A stretch of 64,000 nucleotides of DNA, taken from contig BDIU01000386.1 in assembly GCA_002118135.1 (NCBI GenBank), positions 62,001 through 126,000 on the forward strand, in the 5' to 3' direction. The DNA is from Trebouxia sp. TZW2008 (taxonomy: Eukaryota; Chlorophyta; Trebouxiophyceae; Trebouxiales; Trebouxiaceae). Positions 19,699-30,451 of this stretch are shown one piece after another; within the stretch, counting starts at the first letter, position 1; each line of letters begins with the position of its first letter. A model generated the notes under the pieces. That model ran no database searches. It saw nothing but the letters and a program-made list of their open reading frames with translations, and had not been told where the DNA came from. The position numbers and the translations under genes are program-made.

Positions 19699-22600
19699 TT
19701 ACCACACGGTCTGTCCAACAGAAAGTTGCATCATTCCCACCTGCATGCTTCCATCCAGTACCTTCCCATTCATTCGCTGTATGTCAGCTGCGTTGCCGTC
19801 TGCAGTAGGAGGGCTTGCGTTTCCTGCGGTAGCCTGAGTGATTGGTTGGTACAGGCGGTGCTGCTTGAGCACCACCTTTTCAAACAGGGACAGGTGGCGG
19901 GCATGTACTGCCACCCCATGGTAATCTTGTCCTCTGCCCTGCTGAATCAGATCCCACCGCTTCTCCTGCTCCAACATGCTCAAGCCTGCAGAGATACAAA
20001 TGTCTTTCGGTATATGTATGCTATACAACTTGGTTCCACAATGATGTATCTGCTTTCCTGAGTCCCAATTGACTCACACCTGAGACTTGGGTGGCTTGAC
20101 ACACTGCAGGACATCTCCCCTGTAACCCAAAATAAAAAAAAAGAAAAAAGAAAAACCCCAAGCCAGACTTCTAGCCGCCTGCCACACAGTCACCGAAGCA
20201 AAAGTGGATGCGATGCTGATGATCATGCTGCGGGCAAGCTGTGTCTCCTGTATTCCCGCAGGCTTCAGCATGCTGGAGCAGGAACAGCGGCGGGATCTGA
20301 TACCGTACGGCAGAGGACAGGACTATCATGATGTTGCAGTGCATCCTTGCCACCTGTCCTTCAAGATGGCATAGAGACAGCATGATCTGCAACTACGGTT
20401 CCTTACAGCTTTGAGCGTGCTGGAGCAGGAGCAGCATTGGGATCTAATACAATACGGCAGAGGACAGGACTAACACGGTGTTGCAGTACATCCTTGCCAC
20501 CTGTTCCTGTTTGAGGAGGTGGTGCTCATGACTCCTGCAGGATGGCAGGGAAACCTTGCAAACTGCCAGACAATCACAGAAGCAGAGGTCAATGCTGTTC
20601 AGATGAACCATGGTGGAGCAGGAAATGCAATCAGGCGTCACACAGCAGGGCAGGGTACCACGAGGTGGCAGCTGACCCTTGCAACATGCATCTCCCATGT
20701 GTGTAAAGATGAAACAATGAGCCCCTCTGCAGTGAGTGCACTGTTGCATCTATGCAGGCTTGAGCATGCTGGAGCAAAAGAAAAGGTTGAATGTGATACA
20801 GCAAGGCAAAGGCGAAGACGATCATGAGTTGGCAGTGCATGCCATCATGCTGCATTTCAAATGACGTTCTGATGAGTGATGAGACCCAAGTCAGCAGCTC
20901 CTCTTGACCTAATTCACACTTTGTGGGTGAGGTCATTAGCCCAGCTGCCCCAAGACTCTGCAGCATATCTCTTGGTGCTGTCAATTGCTTGTTCCAATCT
21001 GAGGCATACATGATGATGTCCACAGACTGGAGATAGCACTTGGCAGCATTGGTTGATATGCTGCAGAGGCTTAGAGCATTTGGGGTCAAGGCCTTACCCA
21101 CAAAGTGTGACTTTGGTCAAGAGGCGCTGCTGACTTGGGTCATCTCGTGATTCATCAGAACATGGTTCAAAACGCAGCATGATGGCATGCACTGCCACCC
21201 CATGATAGTCTTAATATTTGCCCTACTGCATCACATTCCACTGCTTCTCTTTCTCCAGCATGCTCAAGCCTGCACAGATGCACCAGTGCACTTCCTCCCG
21301 ACATGTTCATTGTTTCATCGTCGCACATATGGGAGATGCATGCTGCAAGGGTGAGCTGCCATCTCGCAATAATCTACTACCCTGCCCTGCTGTGTGACGT
21401 ATGGTTGCTTTTTCTTGCTTCAGCATGCTCAGCCTGCATAGATGCAGCAATGCACTCACTCCGGAGATATTCATTGATTCATCTGCACAGACATGGAAGA
21501 TGCATGTTGCAAGGGTGAGCTGCCATCTCGCAATAATCTTGTACCCTGTCCTGCTGTATGACGTATGGTTGCTTTTTCTTGCTTCAGCATGCTCAGCCTG
21601 CATAGATGCAGCAATGCACTCACTCCGGAGATATTCATTAATTCATCTGCACAGACATGGAAGATGCATGTTGCAAGGGTGAGCTGCCACCTTGTGGTAG
21701 TCTAGTACCCTGTCCTGCTGTATGACGTCTGATTGCTGTTCCTGCTCCAGCATGCTCAAGCAGAAATGCAGGAGATACAGCTTGTCAGCAGCATGCCCTC
21801 ACCAACAGCAGACATGCAGACTTTGCACCAAGCATCAGGCACACTCAGCAGGCAATGCAGCGAACAAACACCAACAGCTGGCAGACTTGTCCAGTGCCGG
21901 CATCAGCAAACGACAGCATGCTGCAGATCTTTTTCAATGCCGGCACGTACACCAACAGGCCAGCAAATGCAGATCTCACCTGTGGCGTCAGGCACAAACA
22001 GCAGGGATAACTCAAATCTTGCGTTTGGCATCAATATCAAACGTCAATGTTATGCATGCCAGACTGAAGAAGATCTGTAATATCAAGCACAAATACCAGA
22101 ATGAGCTAGATCTGTAAAATAAAGCACAACATCAGCTTAATGCAGATTTCACCTGTGGCATCAGGCACAAACACCAGAGTGAGCAGAAAACCAATGAGGC
22201 CTGCCCAGCAAACCACCCAGAACTTGGTCCTGTTGTCAATGTAGTTGAACAGGATGGTGGGTGTGAGTGCACCCAGCTTGCCCACCGCTGCTGACATGCC
22301 GTGAGCTGTGGAACGCACACTTGAAGGGTACACTTCAGCTGCACACAGACAGGATCTTTGGTTGCTTTATCAGGCACAAACACTGGCTTAAGACACTAAC
22401 AAGCTCTGCTCAGAACTTGGTCCTATTGTTGATGTAGTTGAGCAGGATGGTGGGAGTGAGTGCACCCAGCTTTCCATCTCTGTTGACATGCCGCAAGCTG
22501 TGGAACGCATGCATGAAGGGTACACCTCAGCTGCATGGACATGATGTTATGTTTCAAGATGTACACAGCGCAGCGCAGCGCAGCACAGCACAGCACAGCA

Positions 22601-25600
22601 CAGCACAGCACAGCGCAGCACAGCACAGCACAGCGTAGCACAGCACAGCACAGCACAGCACAGCACAGCACAGCACAGCACAGCACAGCTTACATACTCA
22701 ATTTCCACATGCAGCCAAGCCTCACGGTGCTGGTGATCAATCAAGAGGAGCAGATGGCAGGAGAAGTAGATGAAGGGGTGGACCTTGGAGCCAAGTTGCA
22801 GGCGAGTGCAAAGCATAGCATGCACAGCATGTACAGCATGCATTTTACGCATAGCAGGGACCTACCAGCTACAAGGAAGGTGGTGCAGTTAGGACCAAAC
22901 TGGTTCCAGAAGGAAGAGAAGAAGTAGATGAACTGGAAAACCTTGGCTCCAGTGTGACTGCCAGTCAGAGAATTCCAAATACAGGCTGGCACCAAAAACA
23001 GCACAAAGCAAGCCAGAAACCCTAGCGCCTGCAGCATGCCAACGACTCAGAATCGCTTGACATCACTAGAGCTAGATTAGCTAGCTTATGTTCCACCCTT
23101 AGTGCCAAGGGAGGGTTGCAGGGGGGAGCAGGGGGCAGCCAAAGGGAGAATAGGGGAGGAGGCAAAGGCAAGGGAGGCGAAGGGGCAAATGCAGGGGGCA
23201 TGAAGGGAACAAAAGGGCAGGGCAGGGCAGGGCGGAGCGAAGGGCAGAGAAGGGAGGATGACCTATTGGGATCAAGGGAGGGAAGGGCAAGCGCAGAGCA
23301 GGCAAGAATAAGGGCAAGAAAATGGACCAAGCAAGGGGAGGGGAGGGAGGCGGGCCCAGGGGATGTGGGTCAAGGGGAGGGGGAGGGATTGGGCACAAGG
23401 TGGGGAGCAAAAAGATAAAGCAGGTGAGGGCATGGATAACAGTGAAAGTCGATCAAATGTACCTGCATGCGCTTTCTGCCAACCCATTTCCAGTCAATGG
23501 TGAAAGCTGCTGCATGATATCCGACCAGCGCCACACCTATGTTGAGCAGGTTCCACAGCCAGTTCTCCATGACTGATGCATCAGCTCCAACTAGCAAACT
23601 GCAGCCAACCAAACGGCGATCAATACCTTGGTATGCATGCTTGTGGTGTGTTGTTTTATAGACACTGGCAGGCTGAAGTATTTGGATAGCAGTTTGTCTT
23701 GTGATAGCATTGCAATGTTGAGCAGGTTCCACAGCCAGTTCTCCATGACTGATGCATCAGCCCCAACTAGCAAGCTGCAGGCACCAGTACAGCAGCCGTT
23801 GCTGTCTTTGTGGATGGTTACCATTGCCATCAAGCTGGAATGAAGATCTGGAATGACATTGTTTTGTCTGACTTTCAACAGTTGAACATCAGGCGTCCAT
23901 ATCGCGACGCTCAAGACAAGCCTGCCTGGCGAGATAGGACTTGTGCCACACATACCTAGCAGTATATGCTGGAACATGTTGCTATTGTTACTATGATTAT
24001 TACGATTGTTGATATTATTATTATTACTATCAACCTTGAACTGGCATGTTGCCTGTCAGTGCATGACTGATGATGCATGGCTGATAGTGCAAGGCTGTTT
24101 TGCTCCAATGATTAAAATTCAGTACGCTGATGACCTGACTCACCTGATGAAGGTGTTGCGGAAGGTTGCGTTGCCGTAGAACAGGAAGTCGTTGCAGTAC
24201 CAGCTGACAGAAGTGCCCAACAGCCGATGCCAGAAGTGGCGCATGAGCAGGCTGAAGTTGGCCCCGCTGTAACCACCCTTCTGCAGTGCACAAAATCCAT
24301 CTTTGCAGCATTCAATCACAACCAATTTTGCAGCCTTTATGCAACGTGGCATTGCCGTAGAACAAGAAGTCATTGCAGTACCAGCTGACAGAAGTGCCCA
24401 ACAGCCGGTGCCAGAAATGGCGCATCAGCAGGCTGAAGTTGGCCCCGCTGTAACCACCCTTCTGCAGTGCACAAATCCATCTTTGCAACATCCTTGTAGC
24501 TCACATCATCCCAAGTATGCTAAACTGCTCGCTGTGCAAGCAAGGCATTGATACTGCCAAAAAATCAGCAGGCTAAAGTTGGCCCCAATATATTCGCCTT
24601 TCTGCAAAGCATTACACAGGAGCACTTTGGAGGTTTCTGTCCAAAACTCATGCAAAACAATCTTTGCAGCATTCTGACAGCCTACATGGTCTGTATCACA
24701 CAGAACAAATTCTCTGCGACTTGTTTGCAAATCAGTCTTTGCAGCAAGTGTGCTAGCATGTCTGCAGGATTACAACCAATCTCTGCAGCATTTTGCAGCT
24801 TACATGACTTGAGTTGTGGTTACCAATCAATCATGCAGCACAGCAAGTGCGCTAGTATGTCTGCAGCATTACAATCGTCTCTGCAGCGTTCGGCAGCTCA
24901 CATGACTTGAATTGTAGTCATGCACCAATCATGCAGCACAGGCTTGACAGTGGCCACATCTTGGCTCAAGACAAACCTTGTGACTTTTGTCTGAGAGAGG
25001 CAAATCTTCACCAGCAGCTGCTTTTTGTGGAATCTCAAATTTGTGTGGCTTTTCCCTCCAGGTGTGGTAGTAATCCGTCCATGCAACGAAGACAGCAACG
25101 TATTCAAACTGGCTATTTGACTGGCGACACACCTTGTGACTGTGGTCTTGAAGTGGCAGGTTCTCAAGTCCATCTGCTTTTTGTGGAATTTCACATTTGT
25201 GTGGCTTTTCCCTCCAAGTGTGGTAATAAGCCATCCATGCAATAAAAACGGCAATGCAGCCAAAGGAGAATCTGTAAGTGGCTCCAGCTGCCCCATGACT
25301 GTAGGGGCCACTGCCCTTGCTGTTGAAGGCCAACAGGCCCACCATCAGCACCCCAAGGTTGATCAGCTGACCCCATCCCTGTGACAGACGCACACAGGCA
25401 CAGGTCAGAAGCCTGTTTCAGATGCACACAAGCACAGGTCAGAAGCCTATTGCTTGCTGCTCCAAGCCAACAGCCCCCTCCATCAGCGCCCTTAGATTGA
25501 TTGATTGACCCCACCCCTGCAGCAGACGCACAGGTGCACGGGTAAGGGGTCTGTTCCAGATGCACACAGGCACAGGTCAGAAGCCTGTGAGTTGCTGCTG

Positions 25601-28132
25601 AAGGCCAAGAGCCTGTCCATCAGCAACCCGAGGTTGATCAGCTGACCCCACCCCTGTGACAGACGCACACATGCACATTTCAGAAGCTTGTTGTATGCTG
25701 TTGCAGGTCCACTGACTGTAGGGACCAATGCCCTTGCTGTTGGACGCTAACAGTCCCACCATCAGCACCCCCAGGTTGATCAGCTGACCCCACGGCTGTG
25801 ACAGACGCACACATGCACATGTCCGGAGCTTGTTGTATGCTGTCGCAGGCCCCATGACTGTAGGCGCTAGTGCCCTTGCTGTTGAAGGCTAAACGCCTCA
25901 CCATCAGCTCCCCCAGATTGATCAGCTGTCAGTCAAGCCTGACAAAGCTGATGCTTAGCTGACATGTGTTGCAAAAGCCAGGGCACAAAACAAAATCCTG
26001 AAGCAAAGTGAAGGTGGAACACTGACCTGCATTGTGAAGGCCACAGCAACATTGCGACCAATATGCAGCATGTCTGCCTTGCGGCACTTGAAAACATTGC
26101 ATTTCTCATGCACAGCTGACATGCATTGCAACAGCCAGGGCGACAGTGCATCCCTCAGTACAAGAAGACTGACCAACCTGCATTGTGAAGGCCAAAGCAA
26201 CATTGCGACCACGGTGCAGCATGTCCGCCTTGCTGCCTGGGATTTCCTTCTCAGCTGCTTGGGCGCCAGTCAGTGGGTACTCTCCTGCAGACAAAGCTAA
26301 TTGACTGGTGTGGCAGCTTGTCTACATCCACAACTGTGTTAGCTCAATTGAGCAAAAGTAAGGTGAATTGCGTTCAAGCCTTGTCCACTTTAAAGGTCAG
26401 CTTGTACGCCTGCACGTTGTAAGATCTCATGGCTGTGCTGCCAACATGTCTTAGCAGTCCTGTTTGCAAAATTGCAGTAGTGGACACACCACAATGACTG
26501 ACGCATATATACGCAGATCTTGTTTTGCTATGTCAGTTGCAAATGCAGGACAGGTGCACGGAGTGCAGGATCACATGACTAAAAAAAACAAATATGGCTA
26601 TAACTGCAGATGTGATTATGACTGGAAATCACCTCCAACACCAAAGCCAAAGACCAGCTGTGCGATGGCATACATGATGACCCAGCCATTGGCAGTTGTT
26701 CCGGTGGCCACCGCCAGCATGATGGTGCCAATCAGCATGATCACTGCATCCTGCATGGCCATGTCCAGTGTGAGCATCACTGAGCTCAATGAGCGTAGAA
26801 TGCCGTACCCAACTGAATCACCTTTAAGCGCCTGCCAAGCCCAATTTTTGGTGATGATTTGGCAAAAAGTCAGATTGTAAGACAACAAGCCAAAGCAGAA
26901 AGGCAGCAGTGGTCAGGCAAGATACAGATGGGGTTGCTTGTTGGGAGTAGGAGGAACAGAAATGGGCTTATCACCTGGATCATGCCCCAGCGTCTACCCA
27001 GCCAGTCTCCCAGGAAGCCTACAGTGAGCTGGCCAAGAATGATGCCCACCACTTGGAAGTAATCTGTTGTCTGGGCCCATACTTTACTGCACTCTGTGTA
27101 TCTGCACCATGCACAGCAGTCATACACAATAGTACCATTTGGGTGTATGCACCGCATGCAACAGTAAAGACAAGGTGGTCACACAATTGACAAAGACCAT
27201 CACTGCATTCTACAAGCATGTAACACGCATACTGCAGTCACAGTGCGTCGCTGCTCTCTGCATACATATACATGTACATGTACCACATACTGCATGAGCT
27301 GCTGAAACTAGTGGGCAGAACTTCCAACTTACGTTTGCCAGCAGGGGCCATAAGACTGCTGGAAAAGGACATGGATGTTGGCAATGGAGAACAGGACATA
27401 GCCAGCGACAAAGATGCCCAGGCCTGACAGCACATAGCGGTGCCAGTAAATCACAAATGGCTCCAAGGGATCCTGGATGCAGTGAAAATAGTCGCAACAT
27501 GCAGGATGCACAACGATGAAACTGCATGGCAATGCCAGTAGAGCAGGACAATTGGCAGGATTCCACTACAAATGATTTTTTAATGCAGTGTAGTCGCAGG
27601 TGCAGCATCATTGGCACAGTCAGTAAGCCTTGTGACTGAAGACGCCAAGTAAATGCAAAGGCAGCATGGCATGCTGCCAATGGTGACTGCCAATCAAAGC
27701 AGCATGAGGGACTGGGACAGAATCAATGAGGTAGTTGCCAATGCATGCACATATGAGTATTGCCAAATGCTATAACCACAGGTAAACTTGACAAGCCGGA
27801 GGCATGCTGTTTGCAGGCTGAGTTGACTTTGTCACCTGCTTGAAGATGGTCCAGACTGCAGCAGCTTCCCGCTTCTCCTCAGCTAGCTACATAACGCCAG
27901 TATGAGTCAGAGAGCAAATGTAAGCTGGAATACATTCTAGCAGTATGACTGCAGGCAACTTAAGAGCAAGGCAGGTACTAACCTGCTGCTGCCATATCCA
28001 GCGCGCTCGTTTTGCAAACGGCAAATCCGCCCAGTATGTTGTGCCCACGTAAGCCTCTGAGGGGAAGTCCTGTCCACAGCGTCGGGGCTCAGCCAGGCTG
28101 GAGTCGTCTGACAGGTGCGCAGAGATCGACAT
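19699..28132 (-). CDS. PHO84/PTA-like H+/phosphate symporter (MFS)
   Basis: Major facilitator that takes up inorganic phosphate with protons across the plasma membrane. Twelve exons join in phase with GT-AG ends: 27983-28132, 27836-27886, 27333-27472, 26975-27101, 26633-26750, 26178-26284, 25133-25378, 24144-24280, 23463-23598, 22866-23028, 22153-22338 and 19699-19985. They total 616 codons including the stop (615 aa), close to family length. Landmarks: VGIILGQLTVGFLGDWLGRR (TM2-loop signature), FGFGVGGEYPLTGAQAAEK (the PHT GGEYP motif), HFWHRLLGTSVSWY, DWKWVGRKRMQ, FWNQFGPNCTTF, and AEVYPSSVRSTAHGMSAAVGKLGA. The cytosolic tail has GRGQDYHGVAVHARHLSLFEKVV. Start: the only ATG of the first exon, MSISAHLSDDSS. 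Transport of another substrate of the PHT family cannot be excluded. Several exons have duplicated boundary segments. Confidence 0.92.
20200..21770. repeat. array of copies of the last phosphate-transporter exon, partly inverted
   Basis: The working terminal exon starts at 19985 (minus strand, GCAG/GCTTGAGCATG, LSMLEQEKRWDLIQQGRGQDY). Relatives of it fill most of the 2.2-kb intron before it. Copies in plus orientation, that is inverted, lie at about 20259-20380 (SMLEQEQRRDLIPYGRGQDY), 20405-20530 and 20750-20850. Copies in the gene's own orientation lie at about 21180-21280, 21360-21440, 21530-21600 and 21680-21760. Two units starting at 21421 and 21586 are nearly identical over about 165 bp. 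Most copies have stops or frameshifts. Flanking intron sequence (the CATATGGGAGATGCATG region) is inverted together with the exon pieces. Confidence 0.8.
22388..22533 (-). repeat. frameshifted copy of transporter exon 22153-22338
   Basis: The copy repeats the segment encoding YPSSVRSTAHGMSA through FNYIDNRT, with CAG acceptor retained, but carries small deletions that break the frame. It lies upstream of the working exon. A small copy of that exon's donor end (CACCTGTGGCGTCAGG) lies at about 21977-21992. Confidence 0.75.
22567..22689. repeat. pentanucleotide microsatellite (CAGCA/CAGCG)n
   Basis: About 24 tandem copies of CAGCA with interspersed CAGCG units, in the intron between transporter exons 22866-23028 and 22153-22338. 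A 5-bp unit reads as a five-residue repeat in every frame, which explains the long spurious open frames on both strands. Confidence 0.95.
23100..23420. repeat. polypurine (G/A-rich) tract with G-quadruplex consensus
   Basis: Roughly 300 bp of plus strand are almost all G and A with few pyrimidines, inside a transporter intron. At about 23215-23235 four GGG runs are separated by CA dinucleotides (GGGCAGGGCAGGGCAGGG), matching the canonical G-quadruplex pattern. The open frames in it are composition artefacts. Confidence 0.85.
23708..23785 (-). repeat. copy of the start of transporter exon 23463-23598
   Basis: Repeats the acceptor and LLVGADASVMENWLWNLLNI codons almost without change, then breaks off. 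It lies about 190 bp upstream of the working acceptor at 23598. Confidence 0.85.
24350..24610 (-). repeat. two copies of transporter exon 24144-24280
   Basis: A nearly identical copy (about 24350-24465) encodes GGYSGANFSLLMRHFWHRLL through FYGNAT after a TGCAG acceptor but has no donor. A shorter copy (about 24565-24610) encodes KGEYIGANFSLL. Both are upstream of the working exon and both keep acceptors. Confidence 0.85.
24966..25066 (-). repeat. donor-side copy of transporter exon 25133-25378
   Basis: Copy encoding FVAWTDYYHTWREKPHKFEI and ending DKSHKV at a GTTTGT-type donor, downstream of the fuller version (FIAWMAYYHTWREKPHKCEI). It is open and keeps the splice boundary, so it could serve as an alternative 3' end of the exon. 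Confidence 0.75.
25470..25935 (-). repeat. four copies of the start of transporter exon 25133-25378
   Basis: The working exon starts at 25378 (GWGQLINLGVLMVGLLAFNS). Copies begin near 25518, 25647, 25793 and 25930, about 130-145 bp apart, each repeating the QLINLG...LLAFNSKG codons with mild decay and most with the TGTGACAG-type acceptor. Confidence 0.8.
26020..26095 (-). repeat. donor-side copy of transporter exon 26178-26284
   Basis: Repeats KADMLHIGRNVAVAFTMQ with the CAG/GT donor, about 147 bp downstream of the working donor at 26178. Confidence 0.8.
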
Positions 28133-29217
28133 ATTGTAGCCAGATCTTCGTTACGTCCAGCCGAATGCATTACATGTGACATGTTGAGTGCAAAGCGAGT
28201 GCCAATGTGAAATGCATGGGCGTCAACACCTTACGCGACATCGCTGTGCGCAAGCAATGATGCTTCCTGATGCGCGCTTCGTGCCTGAAACGCCAGCAAA
28301 GCTGTAACGGCAGCAGCTGTAGGTAGCTGAACAAGAGACAGGGGGATCGGTTTGCAGAGGGGTCGATGTGCAGCTTACTGTGCATGGCACGTAAAACTGT
28401 GTTAGTGTCTACAGTCTTGCAACGAGATTCAGTGGCTTATAGTAAGTAGCAGAGGCATGTGCAGGCATGCATATGCCAGAAGACTTCTGCACTCATGAGT
28501 AAACAGGCATTGCATGCAGCAGTAGTACCCTCTGTAAAGCTTGGTTGTATAGGGCACTGTGCAAATGCATGTTGGCAAGAGCAAAAATAAACATGCCTGA
28601 ATGTTGCACCAAAGCGCCCAGATGCAAAAATTAATGCAGCGCGCAAAGTTTGCTCCAGAAAGACCAGATAGCCTATGATATAATATGTTACAAGGGAATT
28701 GTATAGCACTGTTTGTTTGCATTGCTGCCCGAAAGTGATACAAGTGAACAGCCTATAACATCTCAACAATAAGGCAGCCGTGCTATCTCTGAAGCTTGGG
28801 AAATGTACACAATTGCTGTTAACCTCATTTCCTGGATGATCACTTATACATAAATTTTGCTGTCGTGACTGCTTCTGACGATCTTGCCGAAATGGTTGAA
28901 GCTCTCTAGCCGACATGCACAGCACCTGCCTGCCCATTTCAGCTGCAGCTGTCTAAGTCTCCAGATTGACTGTATCTGCAGGTACAAAGGACCTGGTCAT
29001 TTTGCTATTACATAAATTTCACAATATGCTATTTGCTGCATCACGTTTGTACCAGCGCGCAGTGCATAATTAATAAGAGGCAGCATGCAGACCACTTTGG
29101 TATAGCAGACAAGCTAGCAACGTAGACATGCGCAGACTCATTGTGACAACCAACTCAACATCATGCGCTACCGCCACAAAGCAAGAGCATCACAAGTGTA
29201 CCTTTTGAGTCTCAAGC
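28133..29217. other. intergenic region
   Basis: Promoter side of the phosphate transporter and 3' flank of the His-rich gene. Open frames on both strands show no family features. A minus TGTAA at about 29004 could serve the His-rich gene. Confidence 0.45.
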
Positions 29218-30027
29218 TCAAGCATGGTGGTGTCCATGGCCATGGCTCCCGTGGTGTGCTCTGTGGGGTGAGCTGTGCCTGTGGGCATGCCTGGCGTGTG
29301 GTTGACCATGATGTGGAGAGCCGTGACTGTGTCCATGATGACCTGGGCTGCCTTGTCTGTGAGGGGACCTGCTGCCATGCCTGTGAGGAGATCTGCTACC
29401 ATGCCTGTGGTGATGACCATGAGGGTGCCTGTGGCTCTTTGGCCCGTGGTGTCCGCGCTTGTGGTGGTGGCGCGGTGAAGGAGGCCCAAAGCGACCGTGA
29501 GGAGGTGGTCCGTGAGGAGCAGGAGAGCCCTGGTCCAACCTCAGTAGCTGCAGATCCAGGACCAAGGCCTGCTCGTTATCAGAGCGAGGACTACCTGGCA
29601 TGAACTCTGGGTCAGGTGCATATGCTTGGAACCCCCAGTGACCGGGAGGGGCGCCTTGGTGTGGAGGTGAAGGTGAAGCGGGAGGGCCGTGCCTGCCTCT
29701 GCCGTGCGATGCGTGGTGGCGAGGACCTGCTGCGTGCGGCCCAGCGAAAGCGCCGTTTTGTTGAAAGTGTCCACGAGGACCTGGGTGGTGATGATGTCCG
29801 TACGGGAACCCACCAGGGCCATGGTGAGGAGGATGCGAGTGGTGTGATCTGGGCGTACGATGGCCGGGAGGACCGTGAGAAGGGTGCGGTCCCGCGTGAG
29901 CGCGCACGCCACCATGCATGTGTGGGCGGCGGTGATTAGCAGGCTGAAAGCTAGGCTGGTTGCCTTCACGACCGCTGATGCTGGAAGAAGCAGAGCTCAA
30001 GCTGCAGGAGGAACTGTTCACTGCCAT
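29218..30027 (-). CDS. histidine-rich low-complexity protein
   Basis: Intronless frame of 269 aa; family not recognised. I count 59 histidines (about 22 percent) with much Pro, Gly, Ser and Arg. The N-terminus is a Ser-rich stretch (SSSCSLSSASSSISG). A single less biased island near residues 135-165 contains PEFMPGSPRSDNEQALVLDL and QLLRLDQGS, including an LxLxL pattern. The C-terminal third has SR/His repeats (GSRSPHRHGSRSPHRQGS) and ends GHGHHHA. Poly-His and SR repeats are known to favour nuclear-speckle localisation, and clustered His can bind Zn, Ni or Cu; either role is inference. The start ATG at 30025-30027 is the first in the frame. Because composition alone can keep such frames open, translation is not certain. 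It is divergent from RNR1. Confidence 0.65.
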   Translation of the reverse strand: MAVNSSSCSLSSASSSISGREGNQPSFQPANHRRPHMHGGVRAHAGPHPSHGPPGHRTPRSHHSHPPHHGPGGFPYGHHHHPGPRGHFQQNGAFAGPHAAGPRHHASHGRGRHGPPASPSPPHQGAPPGHWGFQAYAPDPEFMPGSPRSDNEQALVLDLQLLRLDQGSPAPHGPPPHGRFGPPSPRHHHKRGHHGPKSHRHPHGHHHRHGSRSPHRHGSRSPHRQGSPGHHGHSHGSPHHGQPHARHAHRHSSPHRAHHGSHGHGHHHA

Positions 30028-30451
30028 CGCGGGTTTCGAGTCAGCAAAGGTGCAAGACAGCTAGAGGAGCAGTGTAGCGGCAAGCGTAGGTCTGAGCAAC
30101 GCAACAGGGCTGCTCACTGCGAGTGTTTGTTGCCCTGCGCAGCTTGCAAGCTGCTATAGCCTTTGCAACTCTGCTTCTGAGGATTCCGAAGCCGGAAGCT
30201 ACTCAAGTCCTTTGCGCTGTTGCCTCGACAGGCTTCTCAAAAATGTTTCGCTCACGTGCTTTCCGCTAGTGACGCCGTCGCTGTATATTGTACGGCGTCA
30301 TGGCTGTCACTTTTGAAACAAGCTGCCCGTGACAAGCATGCTGTGCTTCGCCGCTATGCTTGCTGCTTGCCGCAACACTGCCACAAAAACGCGCACCTAC
30401 AGTCGAATTAATCTTGTGTGATAATTTGTGAGCCTAGGCGTGCCAGGCACC
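30028..30451. promoter_or_regulatory. shared divergent promoter of the His-rich gene and RNR1
   Basis: Only 424 bp separate the two start codons on opposite strands, so both 5' UTRs and promoters must lie here. No TATA box or E2F-like motif was identified with confidence. Confidence 0.5.

Noticed and set aside
20519..20827. Plus-strand frame in the terminal-exon array as a separate gene
   Set aside because: Its sequence is explained by inverted, broken copies of the phosphate-transporter last exon plus flanking intron.
22535..22927. Repetitive STAQH-type protein on the plus strand
   Set aside because: Translation of a 5-bp microsatellite, open in all frames and inside an intron.
23022..23487. 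Proline/leucine-rich frames on the minus strand and Gly/Arg-rich frames on the plus strand
   Set aside because: Composition artefact of the polypurine tract inside a transporter intron.
24907..25311. Overlapping frames on both strands in the transporter
   Set aside because: Only the minus-strand frame with QLINLGVLMVGLLAFNS joins in phase to the flanking exons; the others are shadows.
29163..29603. Plus-strand Gly/Cys/Val-rich frame opposite the His-rich gene
   Set aside because: Antisense of His/Pro/Gly codons is open by composition; the minus-strand frame is longer and has a divergent-promoter context.
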